A stretch of 64,000 nucleotides of DNA from CAWHPS01 sp963831235 (GTDB taxonomy: Bacteria > Fibrobacterota > OXYB2-FULL-49-7 > JAEUSG01). Positions within the stretch are counted from its first letter, which is position 1; each line of letters starts with the position of its first letter. Under the pieces are notes generated by a model. The model saw nothing but the letters and a program-made list of their open reading frames with translations, was not told the origin of the DNA and ran no database searches. Made by a program: the position numbers and the translations under genes. The DNA is taken from contig CAWHPS010000038.1 of assembly GCA_963831235.1 (NCBI GenBank), positions 1 to 64,000 of the forward strand. Direction: 5' to 3'. Below are positions 1 to 10,141 of this stretch, one piece after another.

Positions 1-111
1 GATAAAAGAATATTCACTATATTTAGTTATCATCGTACATTAGAGCAATATAAAAAATCGCAGAAGATCAATTATTGATAAAATATCTTGCGGATGCACA
101 AAGGGTGGTAG

Positions 112-641
112 AACTATGAATACAGATTGTACAAAACAATTTTGGTTTTAACCTTGTTGAACCAGAGATTCATTACGTGCAATTCCCTTCTAGTGACAAT
201 TCTCTCTTGCGAAAAAATTCCCTTCAAATGGCCAAAAAGAAGGAAAAATCACCTTGAGATTCATTTTAAAATTCAAAATGAGCAATTGAAAAAGTGTTTA
301 CCAGCAGTTGCATATGGTTACATTTTCGCGCAAAAGCGAGCCCTGATAAAAGAAGAACTTTTCATAAAAAGCCATCAATAATTTACTAAAAAAATGAGTA
401 TTATGAACTTTGCCTCCAACTTGCGGAAGACGTAATTTCCGAATCCGAATTTGATGAAGAAATCAATAGTAATCCATCAAAGTACTTTATTGAGGTTAAC
501 GATGACATTACAGAAGAAAAGTTTATGCAAATCATGGAAATTACAAAGATGCTTCCACAAACATTAACTTTTGATCGTATTTCTGATATTTTTTCGGTAT
601 CGCCAAAATTGCTTTCTAATAAACTTGAATCCCTTCGCTAA
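112..641 (+). pseudogene. Degraded ORF, unknown (possibly ImmA/IrrE-like C-terminus)
   Basis: Two open stretches in different frames follow each other: 112-381, and 390-641, which has no early start codon. The second encodes an acidic helical stretch ending FSVSPKLLSNKLESLR, which resembles the helix-turn-helix tail of ImmA/IrrE metallopeptidases; no HExxH motif is visible. One frameshift near 381-390 would join them. There is no ribosome binding site. I read this as a decayed gene, in keeping with the broken genes that follow. Function is not assignable. Confidence 0.3.
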
Positions 642-1183
642 TTACAAATGACTGGAATTTGCGCCAAATGTTTCCATAGAGATTGCTGTTGGAGGAGGTA
701 ATAACAGAAATTGCTAGTCGTACTCCTACAGAAATTCCTGGAGTTGGACGATGTATTAAGTATAATTGTAATCGTGATTCAAGTGCAGAAATAAAAAAAG
801 AATTGGAGCCAAAACTTGCTCGACACAGACCAGCATCCAGTCTGAATTTTGGAGATTTAGTAAAGGGACGGGATATAATGTTCTTTTTCTCGGGGATTCG
901 CCCTCTTAAACCCACTGTTATAGGTGGACATAGTGGTCGGCATAAAGCTCAAGCACTGAAACCACTGAAAACTTTCTACATATGCAGAGCTTACGCGTTC
1001 ATTCGAGCATATTGGTCTGGCTCTCGGATCAAAAAAGATTGCACAGTCGAACAATAAGATTCGAAGAAGTTTTGCCAGCCTGATATTAATATGGTGTTTT
1101 TCTAATCCAGGAAAGCAAACCAACTCACTAACAAACATTTTGTTTCATTCACCTCTATGCAATACGAATACATACTCGGTATC
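642..1183. other. Gene-poor stretch, nothing supportable
   Basis: Open frames exist on both strands here, but none has a ribosome binding site, a recognisable motif or a natural amino-acid composition. No tRNA, repeat or clear terminator was seen. It is probably decayed coding DNA. Confidence 0.4.
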
Positions 1184-1399
1184 TTATTTCATCCATGTTA
1201 TATCCAGACGGTAATCCCCTGGTTTTGGAAATGTAAAAGGTATTCTACCCCGCAATTTCCAAAGTTTCTTTCCTTTCGGAAAGACCCCTTCTACAACAAG
1301 ATTATTCGGACTGCCTACAGGTCCGCCATCCATATCTACAAGGCTAAGCCGAAATGTTATCGGTTCATCTGTGTCCTTATTCTGCCTTCTTAAAAACCA
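1184..1399 (-). pseudogene. C-terminal remnant of an unknown (DUF6941-like) protein, copy 1
   Basis: About 71 codons are open without a start codon. The product contains DEPITFRLSLVDMDGGPVG and then RIPFTFPKPGDYRLDI, a beta-sandwich-looking tail that resembles DUF6941-type small proteins. The 5' end is missing. The last ~100 bp recur at 2535-2663 in the same orientation, so the broken Abi gene lies between two remnants of one family. Family assignment is tentative. Confidence 0.4.
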
Positions 1400-1435
1400 T
1401 TAGGAATGGTTGTGGCAAATCCTCTATCTAATATT

Positions 1436-2330
1436 TTACTTCCCCCAAATGGGTGAGTCCATCCAATGTTCCGGAAGGCCCATACTGGCTTGAGGAATCG
1501 CCTTATATTCATTTAAAAGGATAAGCCAGACGTAGATCCCATCTGCTTTGCGGAGCAACACAACGAAGACAATGACGACAAATGGTAAGCAGTGCAAAGA
1601 CCGGTCATTACCAATTTAAACCGGCTGATGCCATTCAGGATATTCTTCCTGGAACGGTATCAAGGGTTTAATGCCGGATGCACGATTCCACAAGCGGCCA
1701 TGATGAGCGCAGAATATACGGACAGTATTAAGCGCAAGGAGCCAGAGATCAAAAACTCTTCCGGAACTTTATAGACGTTTGCAACCGCTTGTTTTACTTT
1801 ATGTGAAGACCCTCTGTAGAAGGTAAGTATGGTGCCAAAAGACATGACTTCAGCAGCCATCCAAACCGGCAGCATTTCATGATAATCACCGTATTTCTGC
1901 CTGAAGTGATCAACAAATGTTTCTTTACTGCGCAAGGTTTCTTCTGGACATGCCTGATGCAATCATTATAACGGCAATCATCGAATTTGGGCAACGCAGC
2001 CTTTTGAGTTGCATATCCGAATGAACCATAGGTATGCGAATGATTGTAAGCAAGCTGTGAACGGACGGATATCTCTATTCTTTCGATGGCATCCATGACA
2101 AGTAAACGCAAGTGACGATCAAACACATAAAGCTCCCAAACATTATCAAAGGTCGTACCAGGTTTGAAGGAGTCGTCAGGATTGCGAAAAGGATACCAGT
2201 AGCCGCTCAAGCGATAATAATTAACCGCAGCGAGGCGGGACATAATGAGTTCCAGGTTGCCGGAAAGACCTCGTTTGATAAGCAGTTTGGCTTGCTCTTC
2301 AACTGTAAGTGGTGGTTTATTGTATTCCAA
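1436..2330 (-). pseudogene. Abi-family (Abi_2; AbiD/AbiF-type) abortive infection protein, broken
   Basis: The reading frame starts at a TTG with AGGGA seven bases upstream. It shows Abi_2 hallmarks: YYRLSGYWYPFR near residue 40, then VWELYVFDRHLRLLVMDAIE. It shifts frame near 1960, continues as GDYHEMLPVWMAAEVMSFGT, shifts again near 1755 into WLLALNTVR and CAHHGRLWNR, has an in-frame TAA after EYPEWHQPV, and ends with PEHWMDSPIWGK. The reconstructed length of about 298 residues matches the family. Abi_2 proteins are associated with phage exclusion. With two frameshifts and a stop, this copy is almost certainly dead. Confidence 0.82.
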
Positions 2331-2534
2331 GACGATGTCCCTAAAATAAAAAAACCCACCGAGAGATAGCGTACCTTACGGCAGAGGCCCGGCGGGTGTA
2401 CTGATAAAAATATACTCTCCTTAAGGGAAAATTGCAATGGGAAATTATTTTACGGGCAAAAACGGATAATTGGAATTTGATAGGATGGGAGATAGTGTAA
2501 TAAATGTAGTTTACATAAGACAGGGCAAAATGGA

Positions 2535-2663
2535 TCAATCATCCATTCTGCTTCTCCTGCACCTCAATGCAATATGAATACATGCTCGGTATCTTATTTT
2601 CATCCGTGTAATATCCAGCCGGTAATCCCCTGGTTTTGGGAAAGGAATTATCCCCCGTAATTC
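2535..2663 (-). pseudogene. C-terminal remnant, copy 2 of the 1184-1399 family
   Basis: The DNA closely matches 1153-1254. In the equivalent frame it reads RGIIPFPKPGDYRLDIT and then runs out of frame to a TGA. Only the last ~40 codons survive. It lies directly upstream (minus-strand sense) of the Abi pseudogene. Confidence 0.4.
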
Positions 2664-2679
2664 TGATTGTCGTTGATCA

Positions 2680-4168
2680 TTAAAAATCATTTAGTATTCC
2701 AACAATCTCATCATTCCTGATTAAATTAACGCCTTTTGTTGTCTTGCTGATAGATGTACAATTTTCAGGACAAGGCCATTCTTTTATGCCGCTGAATCCA
2801 AAGCCATTCCATTTATAAGCCATTAGGATTCGCTGAGAACATTTCTTGTCTCTTTTAAGATACGAATCACCGGAATGAAGTGCCAATAAGAAACGCTTAC
2901 GGTCTTTTCCAATTATATAAACAGCGTCGATTAACGGCCGAGACAATGCAGTACCACGCCATAAGGCATGAAATTTATTGTTAAAACTATAAACAAAAAC
3001 TCTTTTTGCCTGTTCTTTATCGAATGATGAATAAATTTCTTGAATTAAAACAAGCTCAAGAATTCCATCATTATTAATGTCTATGGGTTGTAGTTTCTTA
3101 ATTGGCATTGGAGGTGATTGATCTGCCTGCATATTGGTAGATAGGTCATATAGCTTAATAGACCACAACGAATCGCCTCTTTGCCGTTTTAAAATGATTT
3201 TCTGTTCACTCTTACCTTTTGCAAATAAACCAGTCCATGTCCGTTCAACATCAAAGCTAAGATTGGAAGGTAGGATAGTTTTTGGGAGAACCTCCTCAGC
3301 GTTTACAAATCGAGGTAAATATGAGTTTGGTTCCGTTCTATACCAGGTTAGCGAAAAAGCTAATCGGCTTTTACTGTCAATATTACAGCTTACAACGGCT
3401 CCAGTCTTTGTTTCCTTATATTTTTGGTCAAACAAAAAGTTTCCGATAGAAAAGAAGACCGGTTTGTCTTTTATTATTTCAACTGGCCCAAATACATGGG
3501 GGTGGGTTCCTATGATAACATCCGCACCTGCATCGATATAATCATTGGCTAGTTTTCTCATGGTAGGTGTTGCAATTGGGAGAAGTTCGCGTCCCCAATG
3601 AATATAAACAACAACAAATGTGCATTTATTTTTTAACTCATGTAGCGTTTTAAGTGCTGCCCTGGAATTTGCTTGCGAAACCATTGATGTATCGTTCTTG
3701 GAATTAACAATATCAGTCAACGCGATTATCCCTATATTGCCATTCTCCGTTTCAAGAATAACATGGTTTTGTCCAAATGAAAGCGGTGTTATTCTTCTAG
3801 AATATAATGCTTCAATCGTTTTGCGATATCCAGCTATGCATTAGATCGAGCGAGTGGTTATTCTCTAATGAAATTATGCGAAAACCATTAAGCAGATCAA
3901 TCATAGGGCTTTTAATGGGAAAACAAATTACCTTTTCGTGATTGCAACCACACGAGTCTCCGACAGCACCTTCAAGATTTCCTATATGAATAGCATCTTT
4001 TTTCAGGAATGGAACAAGAGATTGAGCAATAGATGCATTCCCTTGGCTCAAGGACATTTTGTCGATGCCACGGGATAATAGAATGTCACCATAAAAACAA
4101 AGCCCTTCGGAACAAGAAGGGCTTTTTAATAGAAAAAGAAATGCCAGAATAAAAAACACACGCAACAC
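2680..4168 (-). pseudogene. CapA-family (PGA_cap) metallophosphoesterase-like secreted protein, frameshifted
   Basis: The 5' part (4168-3812) encodes a signal peptide followed by FYGDILLSRGIDKM, NLEGAVGD and LENNHSLDL. The frame then breaks near 3840 and resumes with AGYRKTIEALYSRRITPLSF, VVVYIHWGRELLP, GADVIIGTHPHVFGPVEII and FFSIGNFLFDQ. These GD, NLE, NNH, HWG and GTHPH motifs in this order are typical of the CapA/PgsA capsule-biosynthesis family. The total would be about 495 residues; the C-terminal ~170 residues look like an extra beta domain. A single one-base indel separates the halves. An unusual hairpin lies in the signal-peptide coding region. Confidence 0.85.
4100..4124. terminator. 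Terminator-like hairpin inside the signal-peptide coding region
   Basis: The arms AAGCCCTTC and GAAGGGCTT (9 bp, perfect) enclose a 7-base loop. On the plus strand a run of five T follows; on the minus strand TTGTTTTT follows. It lies about 15-25 codons into the CapA-type gene, so it could terminate transcription in either direction. Confidence 0.45.
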
Positions 4169-7100
4169 TTATTTTAAGTCTTGAAGCTCACCCAACGAGG
4201 TTGTTGATTGGCCTTCGTAATATGGACTAATCCAAATGGGATGAGGCTTTTTCATTTGTACCCATTGTTTTGTATTCAGATTCTTGTTTGAAGCGAATTC
4301 ATAATAAGAATAAACTGGGCCTTTAACAATCTGTCGTTTCCCGAAAAAGGGCGTTGCCACATTTATCTCATCAGCAAATCCTAACGCCTCATATAAGCGT
4401 AGTTTATTGGATTCATCATATTGAACATCGGCGATCTTATTTATTGCAATCAGGGTAATTAAGTGCATTTTTACCATCCCCAACATTAAGGCTTCTCATT
4501 AAAAGAATAAAGTGCTCAACCACACCACCAATATTAAAAATTGAAGAATATTCTTCATCTGTGAGTAATTCTCCCTTCAATTCTTTGCGAGCCATAATTT
4601 CGAGGCTTTCTATCTGCTTCCTATACTCTTCAACATATCGAACAACGCCATTTCTCAAATCTTTATCTGTAAATATATTTTCCAATGAATTCTGTATTTT
4701 CTTGAAACCATCACCGAGTATTCTATAAAATTCGGGATTGGGTTCAACGTAACCTCGTGGTAGACCGACATTCAGTACTTCATATCCAGCCTCACCGCAT
4801 TCTGCTCCTGCTTGTTCTACAATCGCAATTGTTTCATATCTTAGATTCACCCAGCTACCAAGAGCTGTATTCAATTCTTTCCGCTTCCACCCCTTTGATT
4901 TGCAAAAGGCAAGATCTTCAGGCGATGGCTCTTTTATTAGAGTTTTAAGGGCATTTAACCAATTTTGATAAAGATTTGCACTCCATGCTTCATCAGGAAG
5001 ATTATTTATGTCTGTTGCAAGTCGATTTAATGCTATTTCGTACCCAGGAAAACGGTTTTCTTTAAATTCATCAATGAGGATTCTTTTCGCGTCTTCTGAA
5101 CCAAAGCTTGCAAAGATGTCTAAACCTTTAGGCAGGAATCGCCCTTGAAGTTCGTCTCCGCCATGATAGATCATATTGTCGAAAATATATGCATCCAGAG
5201 TAAAAACCGGTGGCATAACCCTGAAAGAATCTTTTGGCTTAATCCATTGTAAGTTAGTCTTAAAGTCTCGCAATAGCTGTTTTGAGGATGATTGTTTTAG
5301 ATTAAACACAGTGAAATATCGTGATTCTCCGACGGTTTCACGATAGCATTGATAAATGCTGTCTAATGCTGACTTTGTTTTGGGGTCATTGAGTATGTTC
5401 AGCAAATCTCCAATATATGTGACATCTTGTGCCGAATCAAAGAATCAAAAGAGAATGCCTGGAACCATTGAATTGCCCTGAAATATCCTTGCATTAAAGT
5501 GTCTCGCTCATACTTTCCACGGATAAAGAAACTGGAATAATTAATTTTCTTCGAGAAAAGTGAGACTCCTTCCTGATTTGCAGAAATAATCTTCTTTATT
5601 TCGTTCTTTGTTTCTGATGAAGCATTGTGAACACTGTCTGGTTCCAGCAAATAAAGACCGGTTTCGAATAATGTCTGTATATCTTTGGGGGCTTTCTTTT
5701 CTTGTGCAGCCTGGAAAGCGTTAGAGCAAAAAACGCCCATGGCTTTTGTTAGCGTTACGTGTTCCATGTAGTCGTATAATGCCGAGTATGCTGCATAATA
5801 GGTTTCTAAAATAGCATCGCTGGTTACAAGATATGGTCTTGCATGAAAACCGACTCGAACCTCGTCTCCGCAAGAATAGTTTTCCGAATCGTAGAGGTGA
5901 TATATCTGCGTGAACCGTGAATCAAGAAATAAAAGCTGATTGGTCGCCAGCTTCTCTTTCTGAGTTTTTCCGTATGGATACATCCAAAGGTTAACGACAT
6001 CACCTAAAGAATCATTAAATAGTTCAATCGTTACGGCATCTTGATTATTTGTTTTAGAGATATATGCAAGTGCTTGACCCGTTGGATGAAAAGACACACA
6101 AGCTGACTGATTTTTGAATAAAACTACGATTTCTCGGCCCAAATTATCCCGCTCAATGATTGAAGTCTTGTCGTTATTATAATTGAAGCAAAGGAATTTT
6201 GTCTGATTTGGAGACCAAGAAAGAACTCCATCTGCTTTCGGTAAAGGTAAAGTGGATGTTTGCCACCAATCGGAAAACGTATAATTTAAGATTTTATTTC
6301 CTTCCGCTCGTTTTATAAAGCAATAAATTACCACTAGGAGCCCATTCAGGGAAATCGCCTCCAGCTGTAATGAATTTTGGGGTCATCCCATCACAAACAG
6401 TCGTCCAGTATGGATTTTTAGAATATTCCGAGATCTTTTCGCGTGGCAGGGTAATAGGTTGGTCATATTCACCGGATTCTCTTACCCACCAAATGTCTTT
6501 ACGCTTATTTTTTTCAGATACGTAAGCGATTCTGTAATTGTCATCAAACTTATGAGGGGAAAATCTTGGCCACGATTTGACTCGGGTTTTATCATCAGTG
6601 ATTAATTCGAGTTTCTTTGTTATTAAGTTGAATATATATAACTCGCCAATATCGCCCTTCATGCCCACAAACACTATCTTGGTACCATTATAATTCCAAG
6701 AAGGATTGGAACTGGAATCCAAAGGGAGATCAAGAAAAAGCTGACAATTCGTTTGAAGGTTGTAGATTGAAATTGTTTTGGCAGTTCCTACTATCTTGTT
6801 AAGTACAATTCTATTGCCATCAGGCGATACTTTCAAAGAGAGCAATCTTTCGCCTGGAAATAAAATATCAACGTTTTTGCTCGGACGATAAACCACAGGA
6901 ACTATTTCCATGAATTCGACCTTGTGATTTTCATTCACCGTCGGCTTTGCGGTCTGACAATTATAAATAGAGTCAATCTTCAAGTTTTCGGTCTTCGTAA
7001 TACCAGTTTGGATGTGTACGACATTTGAGCTTCTTAAAGAATCTATCGATTGTTGATTTAAGTGATTAGATTTGGCTATTTCATTTTTGTTCTTTTTATT

Positions 7101-7172
7101 ACAGCTTAATAATGTAAAAAGCATTCCTGTTAAGCAAAGAATAAATATTGTATTTATATTATAATTTTTCAT
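4169..7172 (-). pseudogene. TolB-like beta-propeller + DUF3160 lipoprotein, broken by three frameshifts
   Basis: Four frame segments read in order. 7172-6294 has a lipoprotein signal (LLSC near residue 24) and propeller repeats such as SLKVSPDGNRIVLN and WAPSGNLLLYKT. 6334-5399 holds the end of the propeller and the DUF3160 start, FHARPYLVTSDAILETYYAA. 5405-4437 holds DUF3160 elements PPVFTLDAYIFDNMIYHGGD and LPRGYVEPNPEFYRIL. 4486-4169 holds the tail PVYSYYEF. Adjacent segments overlap by only a few codons, as expected for one ~1000-residue gene with three indels. The start has GAGG at a good distance. DUF3160 has no established function. Confidence 0.85.
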
Positions 7173-7300
7173 GGATGTGCCTCTTTATTTCAAATGCTAA
7201 TAAGCTTTACATAAATAATAAAATAGCCCATTACATAAGGAGAATGCAAAGGTAGCATTGTTATCTATAAACAGGAAAATAATTTTGTGGTTTAGCTATT

Positions 7301-7999
7301 TTAGACTGAAACTTTCATTTTCTCAGGAGGAAATTGTTTCAACATCTTATAAGCGGTTTCAGGGGTGGTATCCTTCGATAAATACTCAATTCCTTCATCT
7401 ATGGTTAAAATTGCAGGCTGTCTTCCATGCCAAATAGAAGCCATTACTGGATGATTCATCCCGTCGATGGTTATCAATGTCGCCGAAATTAATTCTTCAC
7501 CAGTTTGAGTCTTCCATGTATCATAGATTCCCGCAAAGCAGGATTCCTCGGAAAGCACAATCTCATATTCTTTCTTTACAAAGTCCTTTGGTATGTCTTT
7601 CCTGTTAGGGCGTTCGCGGAATTTAATAACTCCTGGAAATATACACCTATTTCCTTCTCTCCAAGGGTCTCTGAAGGACGGCTTGGTTTTAATTTCCTCG
7701 GCCCTTGCATTGAAAGAGGTGAAACCTTCTGCCTTACTATTCTTGGCTTTTATTACCTCGGGAATTGAAAGATTTTCTTTTGATTTATACCATCGGGGAA
7801 TCAAATCCCAATGCATTGCTTTAAGGTGGTTGCCATCATCGGAATTGACTACGATTGGAACAGTAGATTTGGCATAATAAGACTTTTGGTCTTCTTCAAT
7901 AATAATACCTTCTCTTACTAGTTGGAAATATTCCTTTCTCGGGACTTTATAAAAATTGTCAGACTGCTTGGAAAATACTGTAATATAAGAGTAGCACAT
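7301..7999 (-). CDS. SRAP domain protein (HMCES/YedK-like, abasic-site processing)
   Basis: This 232-residue protein begins Met-Cys; in the family Cys2 becomes the N-terminal nucleophile that forms a thiazolidine with abasic DNA. Family motifs are GFTSFNARAEEIKTKPSFRD (residues ~90-110), NRCIFPGV, CFAGIYDTW and MASIWHGRQPAIL, where His is the conserved catalytic one. The usual G-[WF]-Y-E-W segment, which carries the catalytic Glu, is replaced by VIKFRERP, so that residue is uncertain. The gene stands alone, intact, between decayed genes and the tRNA. The family protects abasic sites in single-stranded DNA; the assignment is firm, the activity less so. Confidence 0.9.
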   Translation of the reverse strand: MCYSYITVFSKQSDNFYKVPRKEYFQLVREGIIIEEDQKSYYAKSTVPIVVNSDDGNHLKAMHWDLIPRWYKSKENLSIPEVIKAKNSKAEGFTSFNARAEEIKTKPSFRDPWREGNRCIFPGVIKFRERPNRKDIPKDFVKKEYEIVLSEESCFAGIYDTWKTQTGEELISATLITIDGMNHPVMASIWHGRQPAILTIDEGIEYLSKDTTPETAYKMLKQFPPEKMKVSV

Positions 8000-8047
8000 G
8001 TTTACAAAAATAGCAATCCCCGAATATTATCTACAAGAGTGACACGG

Positions 8048-8255
8048 TTAGTCCTTTGAAAGAACAACGTTATTCTTTTTCTGATACTTGGGCTTGAACT
8101 GTTTTAACAACAGGTCAATTTCTTCCTTGCTTTTTTTGCCGTTTGATCTCCGCCATAGGGCCATCACCTGACGGGTAAATGCAGGATATCAGCCCAACGT
8201 CATTATGGTGGCAAGTGTGGCAAAATCTTTATTTGTGCGACTCAGCCCCAAAACA
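8048..8255 (-). pseudogene. Truncated gene remnant abutting the tRNA terminator
   Basis: One frame reads AIVLGLSRTNKDFATLATIM, meets a TGA, then continues YPAFTRQVMALWRRSNGKKS and a lysine-rich tail to TAA at 8048. There is no start codon, and the 5' side runs straight into the terminator hairpin of the tRNA gene. It looks like a 3' gene fragment with an internal stop. Unknown family. Confidence 0.3.
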
Positions 8256-8290
8256 ATAGCCTCCTAAACCGTTATGGCTTAAGAGGCTAT
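8256..8290 (-). terminator. Terminator hairpin of the tRNA gene
   Basis: ATAGCCTC and GAGGCTAT pair over 8 bp, with further pairing inside (TAA/TTA, CC/GG), followed in the minus direction by TTGTTTT. It starts five bases after the tRNA 3' end. Confidence 0.65.
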
Positions 8291-8294
8291 AAAG

Positions 8295-8368
<74 letters not shown>

Positions 8369-8451
8369 ATTAATTTTTTCAGTAAAAAGATAATTTCACA
8401 ACTCTTCATAAATCAATCATTAACACAATCGAGTCTTAGAAATATTTACCT

Positions 8452-9555
8452 TTACCCTGCTTGACTTAAAGCATCCATTTTATGGCAATCGTATACAAAT
8501 CGTATACATTTATCGTCCTGGAATCTTACCGCACTTGTAATCTCCGCTTCGGAGATATGCCGATACCTTCTGAAAATCTCCGGCGTCTTCCAGTTTCCAA
8601 TCCGCATAATAACGCTTTCTGGAGTGCCGTTCTTGGCAAGATTCCAGCAAGCAATATGGCGGAGGTCGTGAAAACGGAAATCTTCTATCTCGGCTTTCTT
8701 AAGAACTTTCTTCCAAGACTTCCCAAAGCATCCAAGAGGAACATATCTTGGATTGGGACTTTGTCTGACCGTACGGGTTCCGAGAACTACCCTGTAAAAA
8801 GCGTATTCGCATTCTTCAGGTATGGAACGGAAATAATCTACCATGCCGGGTGGTATGGGAATTATGGCACCTCTGCCGTTCTTCGTTTCTCCATCATGCA
8901 GTACGATAACACCACGACTGAGATCAATGTCCTTCTTACGAATCCGAATTAGTTCACCAAGACGTATTGGAACCTGATAAGCAAAACGGACAGCAGGTAG
9001 AAGATGGGGAGCTTCTTCTTCAAGACAAGAAAAGAATTTCTTCTGTTCATCTTCGGAAAGCACTCTATCCCTGGCATTATCAACCTTTATTTTGCTGAAT
9101 CTTGACAAAGGATTTCGCTCAAGCTTTTCGTTCTTTACCGCAAAATTACAGACAGCCTTTGCATAAGAAATATAGTGGTTAACGGTTTCATCCATGATAA
9201 TCTTGCCGGTTCTGGTCCGTTCAAGTTTTAACATGGTGATGAATCGGTCAAAGCGGTCGCCAAGTTCTCCCATCCTAACAGAACCAAGGTCTTTCTTCAA
9301 CCGTTGGAATATATATCCGGCACGGGAATGTGTGTTCCTATCCTGGAAGTATTGGATGACCTCATCAAAAGTTTTCAAAGAACCTGAACGAGGAACAGGA
9401 TTCTGCTCTCTCATCTCCTGCTTGAATTGCAGGAACAATTCTTCTGCGTCTGATTTGCGTCCGGTTACTGTCCGTTCTTTCTTTATGATCTTGCCTTCGA
9501 CACGGACAATCGCCTGAACAAACCAAACACCTTTTCCTTTGGCTGTTATACCCAT
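8452..9555 (-). CDS. Tyrosine recombinase (integrase)
   Basis: A 367-residue phage-type integrase: N-terminal arm-binding and SAM-like core-binding regions, then the catalytic domain with Arg in PIRLGELIRIR, Lys in ETKNGRGAIIP, the HDLRH box, Trp in GNWKT where many family members have His, and nucleophile Tyr in FRRYRHI. It would cut and join the 41-bp att cores. It ends 83 bp from the tRNA and points at it. The start has GGAG upstream. The last ~20 codons overlap the 21-bp repeat at 8488-8508, so part of the coding end doubles as a probable binding site. Confidence 0.95.
   Translation of the reverse strand: MGITAKGKGVWFVQAIVRVEGKIIKKERTVTGRKSDAEELFLQFKQEMREQNPVPRSGSLKTFDEVIQYFQDRNTHSRAGYIFQRLKKDLGSVRMGELGDRFDRFITMLKLERTRTGKIIMDETVNHYISYAKAVCNFAVKNEKLERNPLSRFSKIKVDNARDRVLSEDEQKKFFSCLEEEAPHLLPAVRFAYQVPIRLGELIRIRKKDIDLSRGVIVLHDGETKNGRGAIIPIPPGMVDYFRSIPEECEYAFYRVVLGTRTVRQSPNPRYVPLGCFGKSWKKVLKKAEIEDFRFHDLRHIACWNLAKNGTPESVIMRIGNWKTPEIFRRYRHISEAEITSAVRFQDDKCIRFVYDCHKMDALSQAG
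8488..8508. repeat. Left 21-bp arm-type repeat (two GTATAC palindromes)
   Basis: This 21-bp sequence, two ATCGTATACA units 11 bp apart, is identical to 41577-41597. It sits 120 bp inside the left att core, within the 3' end of the integrase gene. Position and symmetry suggest an integrase arm-binding or excisionase site. Confidence 0.7.
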
Positions 9556-9625
9556 AACATTTTCTCCACGTTATGGGTGTGCCAAGTACCACTATAAAGA
9601 TACATTTTTTTTGTAGTCATTGTAA

Positions 9626-9808
9626 TTAGTCCAATAATATTTTTCCAGACAGTATAGCTTTTTCAACGGACAATGGGTCGAATCGCCAATATCGTCCAAC
9701 CTTGACCATTCCTGGCAATCGTCGGTCGGAAATGTGCTTTTTAATAAATTTCAGGCTCATGTTTAGTCTTTCTGATAATTGCTTCGGAGTGAGAAGAAGG
9801 TTTTCCAT
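9626..9808 (-). CDS. HTH_17/excisionase-type DNA-binding protein
   Basis: The start at 9808 (ATGGAAAACC with AGGAA upstream) gives 60 residues. The core LLTPKQLSERLNMSLKFIKK and GRYWRFDPLSVEKAI is the small winged/MerR-like HTH typical of excisionases and AlpA-like regulators. An upstream in-frame extension to 9844 would run through a terminator hairpin, so I prefer the shorter start. It lies 70 bp upstream of the integrase in the same direction, the usual xis-int arrangement. Confidence 0.85.
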   Translation of the reverse strand: MENLLLTPKQLSERLNMSLKFIKKHISDRRLPGMVKVGRYWRFDPLSVEKAILSGKILLD

Positions 9809-9836
9809 TTTGTTCCTATTCGGTTTAAATAAAAAG

Positions 9837-9853
9837 CGACTCAAAAAGAGTCG
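9837..9853. terminator. Hairpin upstream of the HTH gene
   Basis: CGACTC and GAGTCG enclose AAAAA; TTTT follows on the plus strand and CTTTTT on the minus strand. In the minus direction it lies about 30 bases before the HTH start, so it could attenuate or insulate xis-int expression. Confidence 0.5.
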
Positions 9854-10034
9854 TTTTGATTGATACTAAATAATTTCTTTCAGAATGAATTTAAGAAAGA
9901 GTCCTATTTATTCAAAAAAGGAAGGTGTTAAATCTTCATACATATAAGGCTTATATACAACATAATCCAACAGAATAAACAACCTATCCGACACCATATC
10001 TATTTTAATAATAATCGGTTATGGTCCTATTGTT

Positions 10035-10086
10035 TATAGCACAAGACAGGCATAATTATAGCACTTAGTTAGCACAAATATAGCAC
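10035..10086. repeat. Iteron-like TATAGCAC repeats
   Basis: TATAGCAC at 10035, 10057 and 10079 plus TTAGCAC at 10069 are spaced in near-multiples of 11 bp, so they face the same side of the helix. They lie in the 9809-10141 gap between the large gene and the xis-int pair, which otherwise shows only AT-rich DNA. This could be a regulator or initiator binding array. Confidence 0.55.
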
Positions 10087-10141
10087 ATAATGAGCATGCT
10101 TAAGCTAAGAATGATGTGATTTACTGCTATTAACACAGACC

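Noticed and set aside
683..1057. Open frame of 124 codons on the plus strand, overlapped by a 99-codon minus frame
   Set aside because: No ribosome binding site, no motif, and unnatural composition on both strands.
10035..10086. TATAGCAC repeats as a CRISPR array
   Set aside because: Units are 8 bp with 3-14 bp between them, far too short.
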